NCBI GenBank assembly: GCA_036852015.1
Contig: JAANDG010000077.1
Location: 186,001-250,000 of the forward strand
Length of the DNA: 64,000 nt
From: Pelodera strongyloides
Taxonomy: Eukaryota; Nematoda; Chromadorea; Rhabditida; Rhabditidae
Direction: 5' to 3'
Under the pieces are notes generated by a model. The model was not told the origin of the DNA, ran no database searches, and was given only the letters and a program-made list of their open reading frames with translations. Positions 1 through 13,073 of the stretch are shown here, in pieces (within the stretch, counting starts at the first letter, position 1; the number at the start of each line of letters is the position of its first letter). A program made the translations under genes and the position numbers.

Positions 1-252
1 TTTGTTTAAAGCGAAAATAGACCCTTGAGGTATGGTATAGTGAGATTTTTTGACGGGAGCCACGATCGTGACGAAAATATTGTTAGCACCGTGCTATAAT
101 ATTACCCTTTTTAAATTGTTTTAGCAACGTTCCAGCAATCTAGGTGTGTTACACTTCTGTGTAACTCTCGTTATTGTTCTGCCATTGTCATATTGTTTCA
201 AAGTGAACACTGAAATTCCGGTTCTTCTTGTTGTTATACATTGTGTATTTGC

Positions 253-255
<3 letters not shown>

Positions 256-287
<32 letters not shown>
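256..287. repeat. (CT)n microsatellite
   Basis: Uninterrupted TC dinucleotide run of about 16 units, the first of many polypyrimidine tracts on the top strand in the left third of the window. Confidence 0.95.
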
Positions 288-290
<3 letters not shown>

Positions 291-1079
291 TCATCCCCCG
301 AATATCTTGCATGATTCTACTTCCCTAAAACCTCATGTTACGCAGTCTCTACCTACTCAGAACCTCTGAACCCTCATGGTTTACACACTATCTCCTTGCA
401 GTATCTCACCTACCTCTATAAAACCTCATGGCTTACATAATCTCTCGTCGTCGTAGTATCTGATTCTCCTTTTCTAAATACTTGTCATCTTGTTTTGTTT
501 TTATGCAAAAAGGAACGAGTTTCCTCGTTGATAATCGCGATCGTTGTCCAGGGTAAGTGCCTCTCTGGTATCCTTATCTTTTTTCTTTTTCCTAGAGCTG
601 TTTTTTATAGACGGCTACTTTAAAAAAAAAATAATATTACGCCTCTAATATTTCTTAAAATATTTTTTCTATAAGTTAGCGTAGAATATCACATAGTTTT
701 AGCCAGTGAGAAAGCCAGTAAGAAAAGGGAAGCCAGTGAGATATAATCAGAAATAGAGAGAGACATAGACAGAGAGAGGGAATCAAGAAAAAAAACTAGT
801 ACTAAATACAATTCAACCAGTCCTCCTATAGTATGTCTTTTCTTGTGTCATTCCACTAGTGCCATCTTATAGGGCAGAACTAGTATTCGACTAGTATACG
901 ATAAGTACGATACTTATTGCCTACTACTCTTTCTCATTTTCGATACAACAACAATACATACAAGTCGACAGTTTTCTGTTTTTTAGAACGAGAACTTGTT
1001 TTATGTAAAAAGTCAGACTCATTTTTCATGGAACTGCCTTTTTTTAAAGGACAGGCATAGAGAAAATCGATTCTCAGCT

Positions 1080-1227
1080 TTTTTTCGTGGACAACTGATT
1101 ACTTACGTATTTATGCTAAGTTACTCGAATTTAGCTCGATTTTTTATTCTAATTTATGTTCATTTGCATAAGCTAGATAAGAATGCTGGTGTACACGGTG
1201 TTTCAAAAACAGGCCGGTATTTAGCTA
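1080..1227. mobile_element. Partial TTAA-type MITE
   Basis: The right part matches the ends of the elements at 27245-27426 and 53996-54174: a TTTCAAAAACxGGCC core followed by GGTATTTAGCT, with the shared internal block TCGAATTTAGCTCGATTTTT. The left terminus is missing or replaced. Confidence 0.6.
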
Positions 1228-2287
1228 AATATTATTCTCCCCCTACTCACCCATTCTATTGCTCACTTCTACGTGTGCAATAACCCCTAACCCAAGGGCA
1301 TCCGCTACTTTTTACCTCGTTCCTGCGGCGCACTCTGCGTGCACTCTCACAAACCCCACACCAAAGAACTAATCCATTTTCGTGGGCGAGCGCGATGGTT
1401 TTCTCTCAAGGTTGTACCGCTATCGTATTGTCCAGCGCGTAGCGCGCTAGCCCTGCCCCGCGCAGAACAAAAGTTCATTCAGTCTTTTGATCTCCCCAAA
1501 TTTTTGCTTCGCAATTGCTACCCGTTGTCTTATGAATGGAGATTTGTGACAGTGCTTCTTTTCTATTTTTTCTTTATGTTACTTTATTTCCTTTTTACTA
1601 CTTTCTACAATAGTGAGCTATTTATAGGTTGTATTCTTTTTGTGGAAACTTATTTCTTTAGAAGTCTAATTCGAGTACAGCTACTGTTGGTCAGTAAAGA
1701 TCGTATGCAAAACGCATAGAAAAACTCCTACCGGGACTTTGATCCCTTGAAGCCGTGAGTTAGAAGGTAGGTCACTGAGCTTCACTGAGTTTTGCTGAGA
1801 AAGGCCCCTAACGTGCGACTACTTCGCTAAAACCCTAGGTTTGTCAATATTATGGGTTATTATAACGGGACCCAGTTCCCAGAGCTCCTCAGGGCGGTTA
1901 ATATGATCCATAACATAAAGCTACATTTATAAAACCCAAATCTTGCCATTCTGCGAAGGCGCGCGCTCCCTGATTTGAGATTGAAAATTTTCCATTGCAC
2001 TTCCTAGGATCATAGCAGAAAGTAGAAACACAGGTCATAAACGAGTCAAGTAAACACTGTTTTATTTGATTTGTAAGTCGGGCGCTAAAAGTTTGATTAA
2101 CACATCAAACTAGAACCCCTTTGTTCTGCGAGACTGTGTGCTTAGTCTGGTCTACGGGCGGGCGGTTTGCAGGCCTGCTAGCTGCCCTGCTGTGTCTAGT
2201 ATGTCTGCTAGGGTGAACCTGGGTAGACATTGGCAAAGGTCGCCTCAGTTACTACACTGAGATGCCACAATAGATATTTGCACTCTC

Positions 2288-2345
2288 GGGGGGGGGGGGG
2301 GGGGGGGGTTGGGGGGGGTTTTTTTTTTTTTTTTTTTTTTTTTTT
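2288..2345. repeat. Poly-G / poly-T tract
   Basis: About 21 G, two T, 8 G, then about 27 T, leading into a CT-rich stretch. Such a homopolymer junction could also be an assembly weak point. Confidence 0.85.
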
Positions 2346-3206
2346 CTCTATTTTCTCTACCTCTCTCTCTCTCTCCCCCTAGTTGCCCAAACTCTCCTTG
2401 TTTACCACGTGCCTCACCCTGTCACTCTGCTAGTCTCTACTCTCCATCTCCGGTCTATTTCAATGCCATTCTGTGTACGTGTGTGTGGGAAAGCTCGACT
2501 CTCATGGAAATGTTTCGCTCATTTCGCACAGAGTTCAGAGTAGGGCTGCGCGGTTCGGCCGCAACATCCTCCCTACCCTCATGCTGGAGAAGTTCAACTT
2601 CTTAGTCTTACTTTTTTCTACCTTTTTCGTTAATCTAAACGTTCTTGCCTACCGGTATTACAGCGAGGATTCAATGCACTGCTAATTGTTACATTTGTGA
2701 ATTTTTCGGTATTACGCTCTCTCTCTCTCTACTTCACCTCCTCTCTCTTTCTCTCTCATCTCTCTGTCTATTCCGCCTCTCCCTCGCAAGCTCTTATTTA
2801 GGAATATTGTTTTTGGTGTAACAGAGCAGTACAACTTCCTTAGTGTGCGTCATGAAGCTTGCTATAGATATTTTTTTATGGTAATTTCATTGTGATGGCT
2901 AAAGACATATCATTACTTTTTGTTGCAAAGTTCTTGGTTGACCCAACATCTCTGGTAACATTATAGTTTTTGAAGCACTTTGACCTCTCTCTCTCTTTCT
3001 CTCTCTCTATATCCCTCTCTCTCTCACCCCCTCTCCCCCCCCCTCTCTCTCTAGCGATCTTCACTTCTTCAAAAGGAAGAACACCCGTGTTTTTACAGTA
3101 TTCTCAGACGTGACCGAGTAAGGGGGGAAGGTTCAAACTTCCGCCTGACCTGCGAACCCGGAGATCTAGCAATCCCCTTCTATTTACAAGAAAAACCTCA
3201 TTCACC

Positions 3207-3395
3207 TCTCTCTCTCTCTCCTCCTCTCTCTTTTTCTTCTCTCTTCTCTCTCTCTCACTCTCTCTCTCCTTCTCTCGCTTTCTCTCTCCTTCTCTCTCTT
3301 CTCTCCTCTCTCTCGTCTCTCTTCCCTTTCTTTTTTTTTTCCTCTCTCTCTCGCTCTCTCTCGCTAGTTTTCTCTCGCTCTCTCTCGCTCTCTCC
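3207..3395. repeat. CT-rich compound microsatellite
   Basis: About 190 bp of CT with TTCTCT and TCGC variants on the top strand. A shorter similar tract lies at 2982-3052. The reverse-strand open frame here is only Arg/Glu dipeptide from the repeat. Confidence 0.9.
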
Positions 3396-4400
3396 ATCTC
3401 TCACACGTAAAACCAACTTTTCTTCAAACATGACCAACTCAACGGCTACTCTAGTGATGTGAGGCTACTTTCTGAAAACTATTACGTCTAATTTGTGAAT
3501 TTATATTAAATGTCTTACCCTGTAATGTAATGTATAGTCAAAGGGCATATAAGTCAATCGTTATTGAAAATGTTATGTTTTTCTTTGAATTTTGTTCCCT
3601 TTCCCCGTGATTCATTATTTGACGATGAATAATCTATGTGTATATTAAAAATGTATGAAAGCGCCAGGCCAGTCAACATTCTTGGTTTATTTGCTGTCGA
3701 AGTAGCTTTTCATAATATATAATATCTGATGTACATATATTTAGTAGTGTTATGTCTACAGATTCAACTGTAGACACAGAGCTGAGCACAAGTCAAGTTC
3801 AATGGGCACCGTGTAGATATAGAGTTTATTATACTCAATACAGAGGGCAATATATATGTACGACAACTCTCTAGTCGAGCGATCAAAACCAATCAGTTCA
3901 AGCCCTAGCTTGAATCTACATATACTATTAATATGCTAATTACTCATATGTTAATAGTCTTTAGACACCACGACTATTACTGAAACTAGTAACTGATAAT
4001 ACGTTTCATAGTCATAAGCATTCTTAGGTATCCCTATACCTAACAAGTAGTTAAGGCGATGTGACACGTGGTTTGTGAAACGTGCGCTGGACAACATCAT
4101 GTGCTGTATGCAAATTTATGTGCCCATGTGTGCCGGGAGTAAACAAATTTGCATATAACACATTGGAATGTAATTACCGCGTTGGCACGAGACTGATTTT
4201 ACCCTATTATCTGTAGACCTTGAGGACTCGACATTGTTTATATTTGCTTAAAAAAGTCCAAGCTAATTTTTTATCATTTTCAAACAAAAACCCCTTTTCT
4301 CGTGACATTCATTTCTTTATCAGTTGAAAGGGCACGGGAACAAAGTCCAACGAACAGTTGTTATCTTTTTTTGCTTCAGTTTTATAAATAAAGCAAAGTC

Positions 4401-4500
4401 CACCCTCCCTCCCTCCCTCTCTCTCTCTCTCCCTCTCTCTCTCCCTCTCGCTCTCCTCCCCTCTCTCTCTCCCTCTCTCCCTCTCTCTCACTTTCTCTTT
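4401..4500. repeat. CT-rich microsatellite
   Basis: CCCT units passing into CT units for about 100 bp. Both strands are open only because the repeat lacks stop codons. Confidence 0.9.
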
Positions 4501-6748
4501 CAGCTTCATCAATGCATTTAATGCTTTTCTATTTACTTTTCTCTAATATGCCCCGCAAGTTGTTGAGATAGGATTGATAGTTGTATATTTGAGTTTACAA
4601 CTTCGAATCGAACTCACGAAGAAAACATATCAACCTTTATTCTAACTTAATAATTTTCCTTTTTTTCCTTCAAAGTCAACTGACCATGTTTTCCCAATGC
4701 CCGCTGCTACGAACTATGCGCTAAATCGTAGCCGTAAAGTACCATTCCGTGAGAAATTTGAAGCGTATATATTTAAAGATTTGTAGCCGGGGGTAAATAC
4801 GTAGGGGGCTTGAAGAAGTAGCGCAATACTAACCAACTCCCATGCTTTTTCAGAATTTGCCTACAAAATTTGCATGAGATTTGTTCAGTTACTTGCGACC
4901 ATGTTCTCGGCTATTACGCCAGAAGCTACAGTATGACATCATATGTGTTGTTTAGAATTTGGTTGAATTTAAATCTATGGCCTTATATGTAGAAAGTGGT
5001 GACCCAATGACGCGCGTAGGGTCAGGTGCTATGGCAAAATTTAGCAACAAATTTGAAAAATATCGTATTTAAGCTACGAGATAAGTTACTTTCAACTTAC
5101 AGTTTACTTCACTTAGCAAATTTTAACTCCTCAAACACATATTGCTGTGTTTTTTGAGGAATCGGATAATACAACGGTTGCACTTTCTTTTGTTTTATCC
5201 TATCGTGTGCCTGACGCGTTTACGTAGAGGTAAAGCGGAAGGTTCAGTTTTTTTTAAGTTGTTATGCCTTTCAAAACACCAACCAACACGTAAAACTCAA
5301 AAAGGCGTGAATTACATGTATGAGGTGACGCCTTTGGGTCAAATGCTTCGTTATCTATTTTTTTATATTTCTCAGTGCTGATAAGAGCCCATCAGTTCCA
5401 TCAGTCTTTCCGTAGTAAAGCGTAGAAACCTATCGTTATAGCCCTTCTTCTTAAAGTGATATGACACGTGGTTTTGAATGCTGCATAACTTCTTTCAACT
5501 ACATAATATGCAAATGTTTGTGTTTTGTGTGCCTTTTAGTGTTCCTTTATTAGACTACGATTCATTTGTTATTGTAGTTTTTGCCATTATATAGGTTAGA
5601 AAAAAGTGTTTATATAGAAACACAAGTCTTTCCTTTGTATAATCACCTAATTTACATAATCATTCACAACGCAGCTGATTAAGCAGTTATGCTCCAACTT
5701 TTGCCCTAATTATTGTATGAATTATCGTTGTTGATGTTGACATTATTACCTTGTTACTCTTATTTTCATGGCTAATTACATAGTTATGATTCACTTAAAG
5801 CTAATTAGCATATTTGTGTAAGTTCATCGAGTGTTTCGTCATCGTTAGTGCGACTGTGATGCTTTTTCGCTGAATCATTTATGCAGCACATATACTATCC
5901 TATTTTATCTCATTTTTTTTTGACCTTCGCATTCTTATTTGTACTTTTTATTTCTTCTCTTTTTTATACATTCTCCTTATCAAGAAAACAATTTCGCCAA
6001 ATATATTCATTGTTAAACGAGCCGCGTTCCCACAGGCCGTGGTGCTCTATCGGAAATTTGCATATTATAATAAAAATGTGGGCATTTCGAAAACGAATTG
6101 CCTGGAAAGGGAATACAAATTAATGGTCGCTCATTTGCTATTGAAATCCGATAAATCGCAATAGTGTTTTATTGAATTTATAGGAAATGTTGGGCTAAAT
6201 TGCCTTGCCGATAGGAAGTGTGTGGACGCGACGTAGCATTACAAATCACTATTCGGGACTATTTTTGGTCAGGCAAGAAGCTTTGGCATATAGCTCTGCT
6301 CTGTGCTCACTATAGAGAATTTTGGGTGCTTTTACACTTTATGCTAATTTTGAATCAACGATAATAAACTGATATTTAGCCTATCCTCGGGTTACCTTAG
6401 ACTATACACTTCTAAATAGCGTTGTGTTTTCATAGCGTTTTGACAAGATTATGCCTAGCTTGGGCTTCTCAATTTCTCCAATTTTCTCATTTTCTGCTCA
6501 AGTAGAGGCAATTTCGTCACACCTTTCGCCGTTTCTGTTTCTATTTCTGTTTCGTGTTTCTTTCCATTTCGTACTTTCGCCATACCATACTGGAACATTT
6601 CAGTAAAACTACGCCAAGCAAAACCACATTTATCTTCATTTTTTTTCCAGAAAACCAAAGAGTTTCGTGCGGAAAAACCAACTTTTCCTCGCTTTCCTAC
6701 GGTACAACATCATTCGGGGCAACGGATCAGGTGAGAACATATTATATA

Positions 6749-6914
6749 TTAAAGCGGTATAACAGCCGGTTTTTGAAACGGATTTTGAATATCTGGCTTC
6801 CTATGCAAATGAGTACGATTAGAATAAAAAATCGAGCTCTATTCGAGCTCACTTAGCACAAGTACATAGGAATTCAATATGATACGTTTCAAAAACCGGC
6901 CGCTGTGTCGCTTA
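6749..6914. mobile_element. TTAA-type MITE, family A (CCGGTTTTTGAAACG ends)
   Basis: The left end is TTAAAGCGGTATAACAGCC followed by GGTTTTTGAAACG; the right end is the inverted CGTTTCAAAAACC..CGCTTA. The arms are imperfect inverted repeats around a short centre that contains ATGCAAATGA. This type of short, non-coding element with a TTAA target suggests a non-autonomous piggyBac-like transposon. That assignment rests on the TTAA target and termini only. Confidence 0.75.
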
Positions 6915-7689
6915 GACTCCTTATTCAATTCGAAAAATATAACACATATAAAGTGACGGAGAAAGAGAATATTGGAAGAAATTTGCATACAAATACACTT
7001 TCTTTGCGATTGTTCGTTTATGTGATTTTCACACACGTACATCTATAAAACGTGCCCCGATAGACGTTTTTTGTGCTTTTTTTGTGCATTTCTTGTATTC
7101 TCATTCAAGCAATTCAGGCTAGCCTTCACATGGTTACCCATTGTACTAATACCCTATTAAGCTTAGTGAACTTATCGGTAGGCCTAGCATGAGCAATTAG
7201 GCCTAAACAAGTATGTAAAGTTCTAAGGCTCGCTAACAGTTATTTGATTAAGGTAATTACATTTATCGATTGAATTTCTACATAATGTTTTTATTTGATG
7301 CTTTTATTTTAATCAGATTTACATTTTCACGTTTCATAGTTATTCATTGTGGTATTGCCTCGACAAAACTTGTGCGACATTTTATGTTCGTAATAAATGT
7401 TATGTTAATGTTATAACGAGGGCACAAAAAGATCAGACCATATGCCCATTTTATCATTTATTATCAGTAATATTTGATGACGTTTGCAAACACTCACTCT
7501 CCAACTGCATGTGACAATATTCAAGCAAACGATAGCAAAATTTCAAGCCTTTTTACTTTTAATCACAATACTTTGACTTTAAAGCTGTGTGACATCCGGT
7601 TTGTGCAGCGCATGTAACGTATGTTGGACACTGTGTCTCCAAGTTGTGTATTCAGATAACTGCGCGCTTTTTTAGTTTAATTATATTCA

Positions 7690-7945
7690 TTTGCATAGTG
7701 GCAAGGCCCTTGCTCATGCCACCGGTCACTGGTTCGATCCCTGCCCGGAACCCCCTCACCCTACCAAAGGTGTAAAAGTTGGTAGCTGGGTAAAACCAGC
7801 GGAGATAAATCGACTTCCCGAGCAGATTGGCCACCGGGAAGTTTAAATGGCCAGTATGTCCAGCCTCTGAGCTGGACATACTGGCACCGTTTGCGCGGAT
7901 TCGGTTGATATAACCCGGTTCACTTTATCTTTATCTTTACATGAT
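7690..7945 (+). mobile_element. tRNA-derived SINE
   Basis: A tRNA-like head has an A-box-like AGTGGCAAGGCCC stretch and a B box GGTTCGATCCC at 7731-7741. It is followed by an unrelated body and a tail of TTTATC units. The body contains a perfect 12-bp inverted repeat (CAGTATGTCCAG, 7853-7885). The last about 40 bp, GGTTGATATAACCCGG and its flank, recur in inverse orientation at 49253-49295, which shows that it is a dispersed family. It lies just after a MITE fragment whose left end is at 7578. Confidence 0.7.
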
Positions 7946-8090
7946 ATATTCTGTTAAACTACTCAAAAGTGTGCACATGTTTTGCTAGTTGGCGCACACC
8001 CAATTTACAACTTTACAAACTGGAATTCTGTATTCACTTTAGTGTAAATTGCGTTTTTATCCGTTCTAGGTTATCTTTTTCTATCGTCTC

Positions 8091-8091
8091 A

Positions 8092-8144
<53 letters not shown>

Positions 8145-8190
8145 CTCTCACTCTCTCTCACTCGCTCTCCCCACCTCTCTCTCTCTCTCC
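8091..8190. repeat. CT-rich microsatellite
   Basis: C-run followed by about 95 bp of CT units with occasional TTT and CA interruptions. Confidence 0.9.
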
Positions 8191-8532
8191 TTTGATAACG
8201 ATAAGAAAACTGGAATTTTGTGGGGGAATATTACATAGTTCACGAGTAATTTTTGCCGAAATGAAGAATTTCGCCGTTTCTCTCGTCGTTTATCTTTATT
8301 AATTTATTTTATCACAATTTTTTTTTAAATTTCGTTAGCTGCTACCGGAATCAGAAATTAAAGAAAAAAGCAAATTCAAATATAAAACTCCAAGAAAAAT
8401 TTATTTGCAAAAAAGTGCACGACATTTCGTAACTCGCCAGCTTTTCTCATTGAGTAAGCGCGTTGTGTTATTTTCGTTTTTGCAATTTTTACAATAGAAG
8501 ATGTGGGAGGGGTGGGCTCTTGGTGGATTTTT

Positions 8533-8703
8533 TTAAAGTGACACGGCACGTGGTTTCGAAACTTATGCTGAACTAGCGCATTCCTACATGTTTATGCAAT
8601 TTTTTGTGCTCCTATGGATATTTGTCCTATACAATTTCCATATAATGAATGGGGATGCAGTAGTCCATCGCAGGATTCAAAACCACGTGCCTAACCGCTT
8701 TAA
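8533..8703. mobile_element. TTAA-type MITE, family B (CACGTGG ends)
   Basis: The left end is TTAAAGTGACACGGCACGTGG; the right end is the inverted CCACGTGCCTAACCGCTTTAA. It is about 171 bp, non-coding and hairpin-capable. Family B shares the TTAAAGCG tip with family A but carries a CACGTG palindrome next to it. Confidence 0.8.
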
Positions 8704-8943
8704 AGTATGGCTTTCCCGGGCTGTTACTTCGCTGGCGATGGTGCGGTCCTAGTTTTTGAATGCAAGCCCGATGACTGTAGAATGTATGGCCTCGGCACGG
8801 GGTGTGTCATCTAACACGTCATTCGACATTCAAACATTTACATACCATTGATGGATGCACACATACATTTGCATACTATATTTTTGTACAACTTTGACGC
8901 TGTATACAATTCTGTTATGCTATGGTAATGTGTAAATCCGAAG

Positions 8944-9113
8944 TTTGAAGCGATGTAATCACCGGTTTTTAAAGGACAACTGCATTCCGCTATGTTGAAT
9001 GCAAATGAATATTATTAGACTAAAACATCGCGCAATCGTAGTTATTTGCATACACTAAATGGGAATAAAGCGTCTAACATACGTTTAAAAAACCAACTAT
9101 TATTCCGATTTAA
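8944..9113. mobile_element. TTAA-type MITE, family A, degenerate
   Basis: A TTGAAGCGATG left tip with ACCGGTTTTT, a central ATGCAAATGA, and a right end with AAAAAACCAACTATTATTCCG and TTAA. The arms are more diverged than in other copies. Confidence 0.6.
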
Positions 9114-9848
9114 GAGCAGGATTTTTATATGTTGATTTTAGTTGGGTGAGCACAGGGTACACATCCCTTTAAATTATTCATCGTATTTTCTTGGAGCCCT
9201 TGTTTTCTTCCAGCCCAGATACCCCATCCGTTACCCTTTCGTTAACTGCCGTCGAGAGTAAAACGCCTTCGTCTGTTGAATTAAGCAGCGGGCTGTTGTA
9301 TGCATAATCAAGCCCGCCAAGTAGGCCCACCCGGTGCCCACCCCAAGGGCACCCCAAACCCAACCGGCCCGCCCCGTAGCTCTTCTTGTGACCCTGTGTG
9401 GGGGGTGGATCCTACACAACTTATGCTAATTAGGTTCATGATAATTAGCTTTTTTGTACAACCGGACAATTATTTATGTAATTAGTATGCTGAACCATAA
9501 CAATTTTGGGTTTATTTCTGTCTTCTGCCCTAGACTACTTTGTAGTTGATGAAGTGTTTAGTTTTATGGAAATCTATTTTTTTGCACTCCTATCTAATTA
9601 CAATGTACGTCCTTTTTCCTGCACAAGAGAAACTTAATATAATCTTGTTCCTTTTTTTGCTGTATACTTCACTTCAAAAACCGTTTGGTTTCAATTTTTA
9701 TTCATAACTGTAAAGAAATAGAATACTACACAAAAATGCACGAACGTATTTTTTTCCTGTAAAAATCAATAAAATCATTAAATAATTATAAAAAAATCAA
9801 TAATGTTTGCATAAAATTAGCATAGAATTAGCATAAAATCAATATTTT

Positions 9849-9857
9849 AAATTCCAG
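9849..9857 (+). promoter_or_regulatory. 3' splice acceptor 17 nt 5' of the IRF2BP start codon
   Basis: A T-rich AAATTCCAG stands directly before the 17-nt leader and ATG at 9875. It would be either the 3' end of a 5'UTR intron or a spliced-leader acceptor. The sequence alone does not decide which. Confidence 0.5.
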
Positions 9858-9874
9858 GTCCTGTTTTGCTGACC

Positions 9875-10868
9875 ATGTCAGGGCCCCAAGCACAAGGCTC
9901 AGCGCACACGTCAAAACTTGCAGGTATTGTATTTATTTATTATTTTTTATAAGTATTTTTCTATAACTTGTCTTACCTATTCCTCCCCTGTATTAGTTTA
10001 AAATAAACCCACAGATTGTCCAAATTTCGCTGTTACGTTTACTCAGCCCGTAGTATTGACACGTAAGCAGTATTTACGCAATGCTATTCAGCTATATCCT
10101 GTAGGTATTTGCAACGTACTGTATGTATGTCCTTTCACAATGAGCTTATTTTTTTGCAGTCCCCTCTACTGTATACCACCTTATTCATTGATCGTTTGAC
10201 TGAGCAGCATTTTATCGAATTATCGATTAAATCAAAGAAAATTTTTTAGGTCGCCAGCACTGTTTTCTCTGTGAATTTCCCAGATGGCCATGGGCAATGT
10301 GTACAGATTACGCAGAAGCGGTCTGCAGAGGATGTGTGAACTATGAGGGCGCAGACAGGTAGGATTTACTTATGTTAAAACGTTAAGACTCGTGATTTGT
10401 GAAACGTCTGCTCGACAACTGCGTTTTCATGCTTTTCCGACACCGAATGGAACACACAGAATTGCGCAGCAAAAGTTTCCAAACCACGTGTCACTTCGCT
10501 TTAACTTGTGTATTAACTTCGAATGCAGCTTGCCCCTCTTTTCAATTCCCTCCAAACGATTCACTTTTCTGATGAGCAATAAAGTTTCAAAAGTCTGATA
10601 GTAAGTTTTGCCCGTATTTTCCGTGAGAAACTTTGTCCGATCTGTCTTTATCACTGAAAACCAGAAATTTTCTGCAAACGTTAGACTTGTGATTCATTTT
10701 GTGTCACACAAACACACCCTGTTTTCATTCCCCAGTTATTTTTCCGTGAATTTTGTTGCCATTGGTGGGTGATAGGCTGTTATCTTAAGACGCTTTGGGA
10801 GCACACGTTTCGGGGTTCATAAGACGACCCTTGAACTATTGGCTATCGCGTTTTTTTTTGTGGTTTAG

Positions 10869-10900
<32 letters not shown>

Positions 10901-12989
10901 TAGAGAGAGAGAGAGAGAGAGAGGGGGGGGGTAAAAAAAGAGAGAGAATGGTCCGAACCTCCGAAGTAGACTACATCAATCCTCTGATTAAGCACCTTTA
11001 TTGTGAGAGATAAGGAGAAGTCCTCTGTAAATAAACCGAGAAAAAAAACGCGATTGATAAGGTTGCGGCACCGGACCTGGACGTGTTGCGTTTGCGTTTT
11101 GAGGGCGCGATTTAATTTAGCATTGGGAGGGGGTGAAGTTTTGGATAGTGCCATCTTTACAAACCTCGACTAGTTATTTTACAATCTGGCAAAAACTGAG
11201 AATATTTGGTTGTGCTACTGAAATACCCTCACAATAACATTTTCATTCGGGCTTCTACCTAGGGAGAGAGAAGCCTAGCAGTGAGAACATCGAGATAATT
11301 TAGACTTTTGACGCGGTTTGAAATTATTATTTTTAATTTTCAGAATCGAAAGCGTCATTGAATCGGCCAGACAAATGAAACGATTACACGGATTTCCGGT
11401 TCCAGAATCACAGACGAACGGACGGCCCAATCATATAAAGGTGACTTTATATCTTTATTATGTTTTCCATTAGGTGAATTCCTTATGATACGTTTGAAAC
11501 TTTGTATATATGCCCATGCTAAACCACTCATATTTCCATGTAAGTCGCCTCAGGCGGCGTCAGCCGACTGGTAACTTTAACTCTTTATGAAAGCGAAATA
11601 TGAGAATATAATTTTTCTCTTTATTAGTTTCATGTGTCTCTAGCTGGCACACGCTCGTTTCACCGCTGCCCTGAAACGTATGAACAACTAAATTTTCATG
11701 TATGCAACTTGTGTGGTCCAATTCGGTTGAAATGCACCGGAGGGTATATAAACCACCTGTTATTCTGCTTTAACGGAGATTCTTAGTTTCAGAAAGAACT
11801 CCCGACTCCCACTGCCGGGAGGGTGAGTAGTCCGCCTTCAAGACCACCACCTCAAACCCAGCCAATTAATCCTATCACATCGTTGGCACAGTTTAATGAT
11901 GTAAGTTTTATCTAACTTTGAATTATTTTATCTTTATTCAGTAAGCGCCCACTTTCGTGCATCTTAACGGCCCGTAGCAGGGCCACAGTTACACCCGCAG
12001 ATAAGTAGCGCCGCGACGTTGCGGGAGTGTCCGATGATGTCCCGGTATGTCTCGGGAGGTATGGATGTGCCTGGGATGTCTTACTCAGCAAGCCCGCAAA
12101 GTAACTAAACTATTCCAGGTGCTCGCCCAACAACGCCTCCTACAATTGGTATCAGGTAGGCCCGGACTCTCCGTAGAAGAAATGGCCATGTTGCAACACT
12201 TACGTACACCCCTGCCAAATCAGTTGCTGCACAACCCAGTTGGGCTTGGCATCCCAGGATTTGGTAAGTATTGATTTATTGATTTTCTACTTTACTTTTG
12301 CGTTGGTCTTATTGTTAGGCGTTCATAACGGTTGTGTGTTCATAAGGTGTAAAAATGTTGTTTTCGCCGCGTTTGCTTATTCATCTACTCGAAGTAGGTA
12401 CAGCAATTGTGTGATTTTCTGTGCACAGTAGCTTAACAAAATGTGCATATACTATATGCACATAACCGCGTGCCATTGCACTTTAAATCATGAAATTCTT
12501 CAGCTGGACTCATGCACGGTGGTCTTCCAGTGCAGAGGAAACGTGAGCTTGAGGACGATAAGCAAGAAGTCTACGGAAAAGTTCAGAGAGGTAAGCTTTC
12601 TAAACTACTATACAGAACTTGCAAGCAACTATGTACTATTCAAGGTGACCTATATCTGCTTTTTATCTACCATAGATCTAAGTGCCTATGCATACTTCTG
12701 CCTGAGCCTAAGCCTAAGCATGAGCCTATGCCTCAACCTAACCATAAGTTATCTACCAATGTTGCACCCAAGAATCGAACGGGCAATCATTGGATTACGA
12801 GTCTAACACGCTACGGCCTGAGCCATGGTCGCCAATGAAAATGGGGGTTTGCCCCTAATTTCCTGCACTCTAAATCGTAAACTTTTGCCCGACTTTGTTC
12901 TGTTTCTTATTTCTTTGATGTGTTGATGCTCTTTTGATACGACCATTGTTCTGTTGTGGACCGGAATTCGTAGGCGACAATACAATTTT

Positions 12990-13073
<84 letters not shown>

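Larger units (their letters stand above)
1..9857. other. Gene-free 5' region of repeats
   Basis: No exon chain could be built here on either strand. The stretch is AT-rich and holds CT-rich microsatellites (about 256-287, 2982-3052, 3207-3395, 4401-4500, 8091-8190), a poly-G/poly-T run (2288-2345), whole and partial TTAA-type MITEs (listed separately), and a tRNA-derived SINE (7690-7945). Partial MITE ends are visible near 1080-1227, 4050-4170, 5451-5545 and 7578-7640. The open frames of up to about 126 codons, such as 1339-1719, have no recognisable domain and no matching splice partners, so I read them as chance. Confidence 0.6.

Noticed and set aside
502..552. Short ATG exon with a GTAAGT donor
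   Set aside because: 17 codons with no partner exon; the donor alone is not enough evidence.
1339..1719. 126-codon open frame
   Set aside because: No recognisable domain, hydrophobic only from T-rich DNA, no splice partners; likely chance.
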